Shown here piece after piece: positions 18,842-27,386 of a stretch of DNA of 64,000 nt. The notes under the pieces are model-generated. The model worked only from the letters and a program-made list of their open reading frames with translations. It was not told where the DNA came from and made no database searches. The stretch is from Microbacterium hydrocarbonoxydans (GTDB taxonomy: Bacteria; Actinomycetota; Actinomycetes; Actinomycetales; Microbacteriaceae): assembly GCF_023715885.1 (NCBI RefSeq), contig NZ_JAMBOY010000005.1:1-64000 (forward strand). Reading direction: 5' to 3'. Both the position numbers and the translations under genes were made by a program. Within the stretch, counting starts at the first letter, position 1. Each line of letters starts with the position of its first letter.

Positions 18842-20248
18842 ATGGGAACCACCGTCTTCGAACGCCAGCGCCCCTCGGATGCCGTCATCGACGCGTCCCT
18901 GCAGGGCACGGCGCTGAGCGTCTTCTGGCTCGACGACGTCGAGCGGCCGACGCACCCGCGGCTCACCGGAACCGTGTCCGCCGATCTCGTGATCGTCGGC
19001 GGCGGCTACGCAGGCCTGTGGACCGCGGTGCGCGCCAAGGAGCGGGACCCGCAGCGCCGCGTCGTTCTGCTCGAGGCGTCGCGCATCGCGTGGGCGGCGT
19101 CCGGTCGCAACGGCGGCTTCTGCGAGGCGAGCCTCACGCACGGCCACGAGAACGGTCTGACGCGGTGGCCGCAGGAGATCGACCGCCTCGAGGAGCTTGG
19201 CCTCGAGAATCTCGACGGGATCGCTCAGACGGTGGAGCGATACCGGATGGATGCCGAGTTCGAGCGCACCGGAGCGATCACGCTCGCCGTCGAACCGCAT
19301 CAGGTCGAATGGCTGCGCGACGAGGAGGGCTTCCTCGACCGCGAGGCCGTGCAGGCCGAGGTGCACTCGCCCACCTTCCTCGCCGGCGCGTGGGATCGCG
19401 ACGCCACCGCGCTCGTGCATCCCGCGAAGCTCGGCCTCGAGCTCGCCCGGGTCGCAGCGGATCTGGGCGTCGAGATCTTCGAGCACTCACTCGTTCGCAG
19501 CATCGAGGGCGACGGGTCGGGACCGATGACCGTCGTGACCCGCGACGGCGGCCGCGTGATCGCAGACGACGTCGCGCTCGCGACGAACGTCTTCCCGTCG
19601 CTGCTCAAGCGGAATCGCCTGATGACCGTCCCCGTCTACGACTACGTGCTCATGACCGAGCCGCTGAGCGCCGAGCAGCTCGCATCGATCGGCTGGTCGA
19701 ACCGTCAGGGCCTCGCCGACAGCGCCAACCAGTTCCACTACTACCGGCTCACGGCCGACAACCGGATCCTGTTCGGCGGCTACGACGCGGTGTATCACTT
19801 CGGCGGCAAGGTGCGTGCCGAGTACGAGGACCGGATGGAGAGTCACCGCAAGCTCGCCTCGCACTTCTTCACGACCTTCCCGCAGCTCGAGGGACTCCGT
19901 TTCACCCACCGATGGGCCGGGGCGATCGACTCGTCGAGCCGGTTCTGCGCGTTCTTCGGCACTGCCCGCCGCGGACACGTCGCCTACGCCACCGGCTTCA
20001 CGGGCCTCGGAGTCGGTGCAGCGCGGTTCGCCGCCGACGTCATGCTCGACGAGCTGTCGGGCGAGAAGACGGAACGCACGGAACTGGCCATGGTGCGCGA
20101 GAAGCCCATCCCGTTCCCGCCGGAGCCCGTCGCCTCGATCGGCGTCAACCTCGTCCGAGCGGCGATGGACCGCGCCGATCACGACGAGGGACGGCGCAAC
20201 CTCTTCCTCAGGACGCTCGACGCGGTCGGCATGGGATTCGACTCGTGA
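18842..20248 (+). CDS. FAD-dependent amine/D-amino-acid-type oxidoreductase
   Basis: Flavoprotein of 468 residues of the DAO family. The FAD loop ADLVIVGGGYAGLWTAVRAKE has the GxGxxG signature (about residues 53-58), and GRNGGFCEAS and TGFTGLGVGAARFAADVMLDELSG are typical of gamma-glutamylputrescine oxidase (PuuB-like) and related enzymes. CCGGAG lies 5 bases before the ATG. It overlaps the following cupin gene by GTGA. With the divergent aldehyde dehydrogenase the likely sequence is amine to aldehyde to acid. Confidence 0.88.
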   Translation: MGTTVFERQRPSDAVIDASLQGTALSVFWLDDVERPTHPRLTGTVSADLVIVGGGYAGLWTAVRAKERDPQRRVVLLEASRIAWAASGRNGGFCEASLTHGHENGLTRWPQEIDRLEELGLENLDGIAQTVERYRMDAEFERTGAITLAVEPHQVEWLRDEEGFLDREAVQAEVHSPTFLAGAWDRDATALVHPAKLGLELARVAADLGVEIFEHSLVRSIEGDGSGPMTVVTRDGGRVIADDVALATNVFPSLLKRNRLMTVPVYDYVLMTEPLSAEQLASIGWSNRQGLADSANQFHYYRLTADNRILFGGYDAVYHFGGKVRAEYEDRMESHRKLASHFFTTFPQLEGLRFTHRWAGAIDSSSRFCAFFGTARRGHVAYATGFTGLGVGAARFAADVMLDELSGEKTERTELAMVREKPIPFPPEPVASIGVNLVRAAMDRADHDEGRRNLFLRTLDAVGMGFDS

Positions 20249-20592
20249 GCGAGCTTCCGGCGGGGACGGCAGTGGATGCCGCGGCGCTGCCGCTCGCGCA
20301 CGCGCCGCTTCCGGCATCCGATGTCGTGTCGGGAGCTCCGACCGCGGCGACCATCGCCCTCGGAGAGGTCCGCGGCGTCGAGGTCGGGGTGTGGGAGATG
20401 ACGCCGGGCACGGCCTGCGACACCGAGGCCGACGAGGTGTTCGTCGTGCTGTCGGGCCGCGCCCGCATCGCCTTCCTCGACCCGGCGCTGCCGACGATCG
20501 AGGTCGGACCGGGGTCGCTCGTGCGCCTCGCCGAAGGCATGCGCACGGAGTGGACGGTCACGGAGACCCTCCGCAAGATCTACGTCGCCTGA
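20245..20592 (+). CDS. Small cupin-domain protein
   Basis: Protein of 115 residues with one cupin barrel of the DUF861/Cupin_3 type; the EVGVWEMTPGTACDTEADEVFVVLSG segment carries the first cupin motif. Proteins of this kind are often paired with PuuB-like oxidoreductases, function unknown. The GTG start overlaps the oxidase stop, so it is co-translated. Ends 8 bp from the convergent toxin gene. Confidence 0.82.
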   Translation: MSELPAGTAVDAAALPLAHAPLPASDVVSGAPTAATIALGEVRGVEVGVWEMTPGTACDTEADEVFVVLSGRARIAFLDPALPTIEVGPGSLVRLAEGMRTEWTVTETLRKIYVA

Positions 20593-20600
20593 GGGTGGAG

Positions 20601-20944
20601 TCAGACGCCCGACACGAGACGGACGCCGGCCCCGATCTGAGTGAGAAGGTACGCGGCGAGATGGCCCGCTGGGTAGGGATCGAGGAATTCGCGGCCGACG
20701 GGACCGACCTGACTGACGCTGGCTACCGAATCCCGATCGAGGCCCGACGCAGCGGCCGGGACGAGCACGTTTCCAGGAAAGCCCTCGAGGGTCGTGTTCG
20801 AGGTCAACGGCACGACCAGGACGGTCTCGATCCGCGTGTCGAGAAGCCAGTCCTCCTGGAGCACGACCGCGGGACGCACCTTCGCCGGCTCCGAACCGTG
20901 GGGGTTTCGAAGTCCACCCAGACGACATCTCCGCGGCGGATCAC
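20601..20944 (-). pseudogene. PemK/MazF-like toxin gene with a 1-bp frameshift
   Basis: The GTG at 20944 overlaps the antitoxin stop (GTGA) and opens with VIRRGDVVWVDFE, the conserved N-terminus of PemK/MazF endoribonucleases. The matching remainder (PHGSEPAKVRPAVVLQEDWLL...) is in another frame. The frames meet at GACTTCGAAACCCCCACGG, near 20905-20920, where one base is missing; one inserted base would give FG-N-PHGSEP as in family members. The interval is 344 bp, not a multiple of three. Either the toxin is dead or the assembly has an indel in the A3/C5 tract. Confidence 0.75.
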
Positions 20945-21186
20945 CAGTCCGGGCTCTCGCGCAGACGCTCCTCGTTCGCGCGCACGAAGAGCTCGTCATC
21001 CGAAGTTCGTTCGGCCCGAGCGAGCACGTCGTGGGCGATGCGGGTGAGTTCTGACGCACCCTCCAACTCGTCTGCGAGCCGAGCGCCGGCCATGCGGTAG
21101 AACTCGGATCGGTTCATTCCGTGTCGGCTCGCGACGCGTTCGAAACGCGCGAACTCGCCGTCGGGCACGGAGATCGCTGTTTTCAT
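20941..21186 (-). CDS. Ribbon-helix-helix antitoxin (MazE-like)
   Basis: Protein of 81 residues. The N-terminus MKTAISVPDGEFARFERVASRHGMNRSEFYRMAGARL fits a ribbon-helix-helix DNA-binding domain, followed by an acidic tail for toxin binding. It overlaps the PemK/MazF-like gene by GTGA, the normal antitoxin-first order. The gene starts 18 bp after the esterase stop and probably has its own leaderless promoter (TACTTT at 21192-21197). With the toxin frameshifted it may now act alone. Confidence 0.82.
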   Translation of the reverse strand: MKTAISVPDGEFARFERVASRHGMNRSEFYRMAGARLADELEGASELTRIAHDVLARAERTSDDELFVRANEERLRESPDW

Positions 21187-21199
21187 ACCGGAAAGTATG
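21184..21199. promoter_or_regulatory. Antitoxin promoter/operator
   Basis: The inverted repeat CATAC-N6-GTATG includes the antitoxin start codon, and on the minus strand TACTTT (21192-21197) is a -10 box 5 bases before the ATG. A likely autoregulatory site of the toxin-antitoxin operon. Confidence 0.5.
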
Positions 21200-21204
21200 A
21201 CCTG

Positions 21205-22674
21205 TTATACCTTCAGCGGACGCACGGTCGCGTAGGCGTCCGCGACATCGCGGGTCTCGCTGTCGTAGACACGTACGCTCCCGGCATCCCCCTCGTGCCG
21301 AGGCCAGCCGGGATCGCCACCGGCGATGAACGAGACGGCCGCCGCGTGCACCTCGTCGGCGAGCTTCTGCGGCGGCGTGGGCCCCGCGAGGTTCTCGATG
21401 CGCGGGCCGTCGAGGCAGTCGAAGAAGAATGGGACGTCGAGGCAGTGCTCGGCGAAGCCGAACCGTCCGGACGGCCACGCGAACCGGTACACCCAGGTCG
21501 GCGCGTCGCCGCGATCGGCCGAGACCCGCAGCACGCCCACGCGGAACATCCGGTCCGTGAGCACGCGCCCCGCGAGCCGCGGCTTGCCAAGCCGCACGAT
21601 GTCGGCGTTGGCAGCGAGGTACTCCCCCCGCACCGCGCGCGGCAGACCGAGTCGATCGAGCACGACGTTGCGGGGCACCCAGCGCAGAGCCTTCGCCACC
21701 GCTCCGCCGAACACCATCGTGAACTCGTCGTCGGTCGCGCCGAGCACGAGCGGCTTGTCGGCCCCGACACCGGCACGCAGCGATTCGCGCGTCGGCCGGG
21801 TGATGAGCTCGCCGTCGACAGCGGGTCCGAGCGGCAGCCCCTGGTCGACGAGGCTCGCGATCTCGCGGGGGTTCAGGTGGGTGGCCCGCTTCTGCAGCGT
21901 CAGCAGGCGGAGCTCGTCCACACCCGACAGCCCCGCGACCGTGGCATCGACGCCGGCCGTGGCGGCGAGCGCCCGGCCGAACGTCTCGGATCGGGATGCC
22001 GCGACATCCGTCAGCGCGGCCGACACCGCATAGACGCGCTGGAACAGGTGCTGCGCGCTCTCCATGCCGAGCAGGGTGAGCACGGCTCCGCCGCCCGCCG
22101 ACTGTCCGGCGATCGTGACGCGCGCGGGGTCTCCGCCGAACGCGGCGATGTTCTGCTGCACCCACTCGAGCGCGAGCAGCCAGTCGCGCACCCCGCGGTT
22201 CGACGGCGCATCCTCGATCCACCCGAATCCCTCGAAGCCGAGGCGGTACGAGATCGTGACCGTGACGACGCCGTCGCGGTTGAAATTCCTCCCGTCGTAC
22301 CAAGGACTCGCCGGCGACCCGGTCGTGAAGCCGCCGCCGTGGATCCAGACGAGCACGGGGAGCCCTGCGGCATCCGGATCCGGCGTGAACACGTTGACGT
22401 TGAGCGTCGACGGCCCCTCGACGCTCGGCTCCGGAATGAGGGTGTCCCCCTGATCGCCGCGCTGCGCGGTGGCCCCGAACTCCAGCGCATCGCGCACGCC
22501 CTCCCACGGCGCGTGCGGCACGGGGGCGGCGAAGCGCAGCGGCCCGATGGGCGGCTCGGCGAACGGGATGCCGAGGAACGCGGCCGACCGCGGCTCCCCT
22601 CGCCCTCCCGTGGTGGGGCGCCAGCGCCCGCGCACACGACCGCCTGCGGTGTCGACCTCGACGAATTCGCTCAT
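21205..22674 (-). CDS. Carboxylesterase, type B
   Basis: Alpha/beta hydrolase of 489 residues. The oxyanion HGGG (residues 112-115) and the nucleophile elbow VTIAGQSAGGGAVLTLL (Ser192) define the type B carboxylesterase/p-nitrobenzyl esterase family. No signal peptide is seen, so it is probably cytoplasmic. It lies 28 bp after the DNA methyltransferase gene and 18 bp before the antitoxin. Substrate unknown, probably a broad range of small esters. Confidence 0.9.
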   Translation of the reverse strand: MSEFVEVDTAGGRVRGRWRPTTGGRGEPRSAAFLGIPFAEPPIGPLRFAAPVPHAPWEGVRDALEFGATAQRGDQGDTLIPEPSVEGPSTLNVNVFTPDPDAAGLPVLVWIHGGGFTTGSPASPWYDGRNFNRDGVVTVTISYRLGFEGFGWIEDAPSNRGVRDWLLALEWVQQNIAAFGGDPARVTIAGQSAGGGAVLTLLGMESAQHLFQRVYAVSAALTDVAASRSETFGRALAATAGVDATVAGLSGVDELRLLTLQKRATHLNPREIASLVDQGLPLGPAVDGELITRPTRESLRAGVGADKPLVLGATDDEFTMVFGGAVAKALRWVPRNVVLDRLGLPRAVRGEYLAANADIVRLGKPRLAGRVLTDRMFRVGVLRVSADRGDAPTWVYRFAWPSGRFGFAEHCLDVPFFFDCLDGPRIENLAGPTPPQKLADEVHAAAVSFIAGGDPGWPRHEGDAGSVRVYDSETRDVADAYATVRPLKV

Positions 22675-22702
22675 CCCCGCAGTCTGCCGGATGCGGACGG
22701 GT

Positions 22703-23617
22703 TCAGCCCCGAACGACCTCGGCGTGCGGCATCCGCTCGGTCATGACCCGGATCGCCTCGGGATTGTCATCGACGAGCACGGCATCGCGCCCGAGCGCCG
22801 AAGCGACCGCTCCCGTGGTGCCGCTGCCCGCGAAGAGGTCGAGCACTCGGTCACCCGGCCGGCTCGATGCCCGCACGATGCGGCGGAGGATGCCCTCGGG
22901 CTTCTGCGTCGGATATCCCGTCTTCTCGCGCCCGGTCGTCGGCACGATCGTGTGCCACCACACGTCGGTCGGGAGCTTGCCGCGCGCCGCCTTCTCGGCC
23001 GTGACGAGACCTGGCGCCATGTACGGCTCGCGGTCGACGTCGTCGGAGTTGAAGACGTACTCCCGGGGATTCTTCACATACACCAGGATCGTGTCGTGCT
23101 TGGTCGGCCAGCGGCGACGCGACTTGGCACCGTAGTCGTACGCCCAGATGAGCTCGTTGAGGAAGCAGTCGCGCCCGAAGACGGCATCCAGCATCACCTT
23201 GGCGTAGTGCGCCTCGCGGTAGTCGAGGTGCAGGTAGAGCGTGCCGTCGTCGGCGAGCAATCGCCACGCCTCCTCGAGCCGGGGCATGAGGAACGCTCCG
23301 TAGTCGTCGAAGCGGTCGTCGTAGGTGCGCAGCATCCCGCGCACCCGCTCGTACCGGTGGCCGTGGAATCCGTGCCGCACCTCGGTCGGCGGCGCCGGCT
23401 CGGCATCCACGGGATCCCCCGCCTCCGCGTCCGGCTCAGCGCCCGGCGCTGTGCGCCGCGCGGTCACGATCTGCCGTTCCTGCGCCCGGCCGGTGTTGAA
23501 GGGCGGGTCGAGGTAGACGAGCGTGAAGGATGCCGAGGGCAGCGTCGCGGCGACGGCGAGGTTGTCGCCCTGGATGACGGTGACGGCGCCGTGCGCGGGC
23601 GGTTGCCCGTCGGTCAC
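22703..23617 (-). CDS. Beta-class site-specific DNA methyltransferase (orphan)
   Basis: Amino-methyltransferase of 304 residues. Motif IV appears first as LVYLDPPFNTG (DPPF at residues 37-40) and motif I (LDLFAGSGTTG) near the C-terminus, the order of beta-class N4-cytosine/N6-adenine enzymes such as CcrM. TQKPEGILRRIV (motif X-like) lies between. The GTG start overlaps the lipoate ligase stop by GTGA. No restriction enzyme or specificity gene is next to it, so it is an orphan methylase; the target cannot be read. Confidence 0.9.
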   Translation of the reverse strand: MTDGQPPAHGAVTVIQGDNLAVAATLPSASFTLVYLDPPFNTGRAQERQIVTARRTAPGAEPDAEAGDPVDAEPAPPTEVRHGFHGHRYERVRGMLRTYDDRFDDYGAFLMPRLEEAWRLLADDGTLYLHLDYREAHYAKVMLDAVFGRDCFLNELIWAYDYGAKSRRRWPTKHDTILVYVKNPREYVFNSDDVDREPYMAPGLVTAEKAARGKLPTDVWWHTIVPTTGREKTGYPTQKPEGILRRIVRASSRPGDRVLDLFAGSGTTGAVASALGRDAVLVDDNPEAIRVMTERMPHAEVVRG

Positions 23618-24663
23618 GGAACCCGGTGCAGCCACGCGTCGGTCGCGAACTTCGACTCGACCAGCGCCTCGGCATCGGCGTACTCGTCGGCCGTGATCGC
23701 GCCGTCCTCTGCGCCGGTGAGCGACCGGAACGTCTCGATGAAGCGGTCGATGATCTCGGCGCGCTCGAGACCGGTCTGGCTGCGAAGCGGGTCGACCCGC
23801 TTCGCGGCGGAGGTCGTGCCCTTGTCGCTGAGCTTCTCGCGGCCGATGCGCAGCACCTCGGTCATCGTCTGGCCGTCGATGTCGTACGAGAGCGTGGCGT
23901 GATGCAGCACTCCGCCGTTGGCGAGGCGCTTCTGCGCGGCCCCGCCGATCTTGCCCGAGGAGCTCGCGATGTCGTTGAGCGGCTGATAGACGGCGTCGAT
24001 GCCGAGAGAGCGCAGCGCCTGCAGCACCCAGTCGTCGAGGAAGGCGTACGAGTCGGCGAACGTCATGCCCTGCACGAGCGATGCCGGCACGTAGAGCGAG
24101 TAGGTGATGATCTGTCCCGCGGCCATGAGCATGGCGCCCCCGCCCGAGATGCGGCGCACGACGTCGAAGCCGTGGCGCTCCGCGCCCTCGGGGTCGACCT
24201 CGTTGCGGTAGGACTGGAAGGAGCCGATCACGACCGCGGACTGGTCCCACTCCCAGATGCGCAGCGTGGGGCGGCGGCGACCCTCGCCGACGCGCGAGGT
24301 GAGCACCTCGTCGAGCGCCAGGTTCATGCGCGGCGACACCGCGGTCTCGTGCACGATCTCCCAGTCGAAGTCGCGCCAGCCCGGCGCGGTCACGAGGGCG
24401 CGGCGCACGGCCGTGCCCACGGCCTCCGGCGTGAAGCCGAGCAGCTGCGCACCCTCGGGAAGGGCGCCGCGCACGGCGGCGGCGATGGCCGTGGCGTCGG
24501 ACTCGACCGGCAGACCCGTCACCGCCGCATCGATGTCGGCGAGAGCGGTGTCGGGCTCGAGGAAGAAATCCCCGGCGAGACGGAAACGGGCGATCCGACC
24601 GTCTTCCACATCGAGGTCGACGACGACGAGCTTGCCCCCTGGGACCTTGTATTCACCGTGCAC
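23614..24663 (-). CDS. Lipoate-protein ligase family protein with N-terminal accessory domain
   Basis: Protein of 349 residues. Residues about 1-85 (KLVVVDLDVEDGRIARFRLAGDFF...) resemble the accessory domain that normally sits at the C-terminus of LplA; the catalytic biotin/lipoate ligase domain follows, with VVIGSFQSYRNEVD, VVRRISGGGAMLM and DIASSSGKIGGAAQKR, the last carrying the likely catalytic Lys. It attaches lipoate to dehydrogenase or glycine-cleavage proteins. The GTG start lies exactly 7 bases after a TAAGCT box (24670-24675), so translation is leaderless. Confidence 0.85.
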   Translation of the reverse strand: MHGEYKVPGGKLVVVDLDVEDGRIARFRLAGDFFLEPDTALADIDAAVTGLPVESDATAIAAAVRGALPEGAQLLGFTPEAVGTAVRRALVTAPGWRDFDWEIVHETAVSPRMNLALDEVLTSRVGEGRRRPTLRIWEWDQSAVVIGSFQSYRNEVDPEGAERHGFDVVRRISGGGAMLMAAGQIITYSLYVPASLVQGMTFADSYAFLDDWVLQALRSLGIDAVYQPLNDIASSSGKIGGAAQKRLANGGVLHHATLSYDIDGQTMTEVLRIGREKLSDKGTTSAAKRVDPLRSQTGLERAEIIDRFIETFRSLTGAEDGAITADEYADAEALVESKFATDAWLHRVP

Positions 24664-24669
24664 GGTTCC

Positions 24670-24675
24670 AGCTTA
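24670..24675 (-). promoter_or_regulatory. -10 box of leaderless lipoate ligase mRNA
   Basis: TAAGCT followed by six bases and then the GTG start. No ribosome site is present. Confidence 0.5.
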
Positions 24676-24703
24676 AGGCGCTGGCCGTCGGCCGTGGCGG
24701 TGC

Positions 24704-25441
24704 TCAACGACCGAAGACGACGACCCGCTCCCCCGCGCGGATCGGCAGCGACCACCGGTTGCCGTCCGGCGGCTGCGGACACACGTACTGATCCGAGAAC
24801 GCACAGGGAGGGAGGTACGCGCGGTTGAAGTCGATCACGGCCGAGCCGTCGGCATCCGGCTCGCCGATCGGGAGGAAGCGGAAGCGATACGTCTCGATGC
24901 CGTTGGTCCCGTCTCCGAACACCGCCGTCAGCCCGCCCTGCGCGGACCTCGTCGCCGCGAGGGTCAGCGGGATGCCGTCGAGGGCGAAGTGCAGCCGTCC
25001 GGCGAGGTCCTGCTCGTGGGTGGCGCCGTCGATCGCCGTGACCATGACGGTCTCGCCCGGTGTCTCCTCGAACCGCGCCGCGACGCGCCAGCCCTCGCGG
25101 GGCGGATACGCGTCGATGCCGCTGAAGCGCTCGCGCTCGGGACGCCGCGGGTTGAACACCCGAAGTGCGAGAGCCCCACGCCGGTCGAACACGCGCAGCT
25201 CGCGGTGCCCGAGTCGCAGGGTCTGCGTGCCGGTCAGGGTCACGCTCGATCCCGCCGTGCCGAGATCGCTGCCGCGGATGCCGCCGTCTCCGGTGAGCGC
25301 CCACAGACCGGGCACGCCCTCCACCGCGGCCGGCTCTGTGATGAGCCAGTTGGTCGACTCCAGCGCCGCCGGACCGTATTCGGCGCCGGCATAGCGCTCG
25401 CGCGCCTGTCGCCAGTCGCGCCACTCCTCCTCGAAGCCCAC
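24704..25441 (-). CDS. DUF1684 domain protein
   Basis: Protein of 245 residues of the DUF1684 family. Conserved C-terminal features are visible: DFNRAYLPPCAFSDQYVCPQPPDGNRW followed by PIRAGERVVVFG. The GTG start has GGAGGGG upstream and a TAGATT -10-like box at 25478-25483. The function of the family is unknown; the fold is proposed to be beta-rich and cytosolic. It stands alone between lplA and the hydrolase. Confidence 0.85.
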   Translation of the reverse strand: MGFEEEWRDWRQARERYAGAEYGPAALESTNWLITEPAAVEGVPGLWALTGDGGIRGSDLGTAGSSVTLTGTQTLRLGHRELRVFDRRGALALRVFNPRRPERERFSGIDAYPPREGWRVAARFEETPGETVMVTAIDGATHEQDLAGRLHFALDGIPLTLAATRSAQGGLTAVFGDGTNGIETYRFRFLPIGEPDADGSAVIDFNRAYLPPCAFSDQYVCPQPPDGNRWSLPIRAGERVVVFGR

Positions 25442-25740
25442 TGCGCCCCTCCTCGCCGCCCGCGCCCTCTCGTCCAGAATCTAGAGGGAGCGACGGATGC
25501 CGGGTGCGCCAGCCGTCACGCGGATTCACCCGCTGTCACGCGGGGTCACGTGGGGTCACGCGGGGGCATCTCCCGCGGCATCCCGCGAGGTCGTCGACGG
25601 TGAGAGCGCGGGGCCGGCGCACACGCTGTGCAGGAGATCACCGCCAGCGAAGGACCATATCGCGCGGGATCTCCTTCAGAACGCGGGATCTCCTTCAGAA
25701 CGCGCGGGACGGCGCGGGCAGGGCGCGCGGGGATGCGGGC
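25442..25740. repeat. 299-bp gene-free stretch with direct repeats
   Basis: No convincing coding sequence. Holds a run of GTCACGCGG-like words at 25510-25575, an exact tandem pair CGCGGGATCTCCTTCAGAA (25663-25681, 25682-25700), and GCGCGCGGGGATGCGGG twice (25723-25739, 25744-25760, the second running into the hydrolase stop). GGAGATC at 25633-25639 can pair with GATCTCC in the tandem copies, which could form a terminator for the hydrolase gene. Confidence 0.6.
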
Positions 25741-26595
25741 TCAGCGCGCGGGGATGCGGGCATCGAGCCACGCGAGCACGTCGGCGCGCACCTCGGCCTG
25801 GTTCACCTCGGCGAAGATCTCGTGCCGGGCGTCGGGGTAGACGAGGGTCGTGATGTCGGTGAGACCCGAGCGGGTGCGGTACTCCTCGGCGAGCCGATGC
25901 ACGCTGCGGGGTCCCCCCACCGGGTCGTCGCGGCCGACGAGCAGCAGCAGCGGGATGTCGTGGCCGAGGCCCTTGCGCGGGCGGCCGTACAGCCGCGCGG
26001 CCTCGATCGGGCCGAACAGCTTCAGCAGCGGCACGTCGGTCGTGAGCGGGTCGTCGTGGAACGCCGCCCACACCTCGGGGTCGCGGCTCAGCCACTCCAG
26101 CCCCGTCGCCTCCGGTCCGGCCCAGCGCGCGTTCAGCGGGGCCGCGTTCAGCGAGCCGGGCATGCGCAGGGCCGACCCCGAGAGGATCACGGCGTCCCAT
26201 GCCGCGGGATGGTCGTTCACCAGTATCTGCGCGAGGAACGATCCCCACGAGTGCCCGAGCAGCACGAGCGGCAGGTCGGGGTGGTCGTCCTTGATGATGC
26301 CGGTGAGCTGCCACACCGCCGCGACCGCGGCCCGCAGACCGCCCTTGCCGAGACGCCCGAGCTTCGCCGGTCCCTCGTGCTGACGGATGCCGGTGCGACC
26401 GTGTCCGCGGTGGTCGTCGGCGTACACGTGGAACCCGGCCTCGGTGAGCGCGGTGATCAGCGCGCCGTACCGGCCGGCGTGCTCCCCGACTCCGTGCAGC
26501 AGCTGCACGACTCCTCGTGCGTCGCCGACCGCCTCGTGCACGTCGTAGACGATGGCGATGCCGTGGGCGTCGGTGAACTCGCGGGTATCCGTCAC
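25741..26595 (-). CDS. Alpha/beta hydrolase (monoacylglycerol lipase-like)
   Basis: Serine hydrolase of 284 residues with VVQLLHGVGEHAGRY (oxyanion region), YADDHRGHGRTG and the nucleophile GHSWG (Ser116); DARHEIFAEVN carries the likely catalytic His. This set matches the lysophospholipase/monoacylglycerol lipase group. The GTG start lies 7 bases after a TAGGCT box (26602-26607) located in the end of cutC, so a leaderless transcript is likely. Confidence 0.9.
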   Translation of the reverse strand: MTDTREFTDAHGIAIVYDVHEAVGDARGVVQLLHGVGEHAGRYGALITALTEAGFHVYADDHRGHGRTGIRQHEGPAKLGRLGKGGLRAAVAAVWQLTGIIKDDHPDLPLVLLGHSWGSFLAQILVNDHPAAWDAVILSGSALRMPGSLNAAPLNARWAGPEATGLEWLSRDPEVWAAFHDDPLTTDVPLLKLFGPIEAARLYGRPRKGLGHDIPLLLLVGRDDPVGGPRSVHRLAEEYRTRSGLTDITTLVYPDARHEIFAEVNQAEVRADVLAWLDARIPAR

Positions 26596-26601
26596 GGGGC
26601 G

Positions 26602-26607
26602 AGCCTA
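26602..26607 (-). promoter_or_regulatory. -10 box of leaderless hydrolase mRNA
   Basis: TAGGCT, six bases, then GTG. The box overlaps the cutC stop region. Confidence 0.45.
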
Positions 26608-27345
26608 CCGGCCGAGCGCGGCGACGATCGCGCGCGCGGTCTCGAGGTCGGTGACCTCGTATCCGCCGACGCCGTCGGCCGCCGAGCCCATGCGCACGCC
26701 GCCTTCCTCGCGCACGGTGCGCTTGGCGGAGAAGTGCAGGGCGTCGACGCCGCTCGCAGCGAGAGCCACGGCGCTCGCGGCATCCACTCCGCTCCCGGCC
26801 ATGACCTCGATGCCGCCCGCGGCTTCCGCCACCATCGCGCGGAGCGTCTCGACCCCGTCGATCGCCGCCGATGCGCCGCCCGAGGTGAGCACCCGACGGA
26901 GTCCGAGCGAGCGCGCGGCGGCGAGGGTCGCGACGGGGTCGGCGGTCACGTCGATCGCCCGGTGGAGGGTGACGGATGCCGCGCCTGCGGCGTCGCGCAG
27001 CCTGACCATCGCGGCGAGGTCGAGGGCGCCCGCGGCATCGAGCGCTCCGACGACGACGCCGTGGGCGCCCGCGTCGATCGCTCGCTGCACGTCGCGCTCG
27101 GTGACCGCGAGCTCGTCGGCGTCGTAGTGGAACCCGCCGGGGCGCGGACGCACGAGCACGTGCACCTCGACGCCGAGGTCGCGGGCGGTCTCGATCGCGA
27201 GCTCCAGGGTCGCGGGCGACGGCGTGAGCCCTCCGAGCGGGAGGGCCTGGGCGAGCTCGATCCGCCTCGCCCCGACGGCACCGGCGACCCGCACTCCCGC
27301 GGTGTCCTGGACGGCGATCTCGAGGGCAGGCATGCGGGTCGTCAT
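26605..27345 (-). CDS. cutC: Copper homeostasis protein CutC
   Basis: TIM-barrel protein of 246 residues. The conserved CutC segments ALEIAVQDTAG, GARRIELAQALPLGGLTPS, VLVRPRPGGFHYDADELA, TLHRAIDV and RRVLTSGGASAA...GIEVMAGSG are all present. The family was named for copper handling, but its biochemical role is unsettled. CAGAAT lies six bases before the ATG, so it may have its own leaderless promoter downstream of pucR. An in-frame ATG at 27333 is an alternative start. Confidence 0.92.
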   Translation of the reverse strand: MTTRMPALEIAVQDTAGVRVAGAVGARRIELAQALPLGGLTPSPATLELAIETARDLGVEVHVLVRPRPGGFHYDADELAVTERDVQRAIDAGAHGVVVGALDAAGALDLAAMVRLRDAAGAASVTLHRAIDVTADPVATLAAARSLGLRRVLTSGGASAAIDGVETLRAMVAEAAGGIEVMAGSGVDAASAVALAASGVDALHFSAKRTVREEGGVRMGSAADGVGGYEVTDLETARAIVAALGR

Positions 27346-27386
27346 CGGTCCATTCTGCCCGAGCGCCGACGGCGAGAAGTGAAGGA

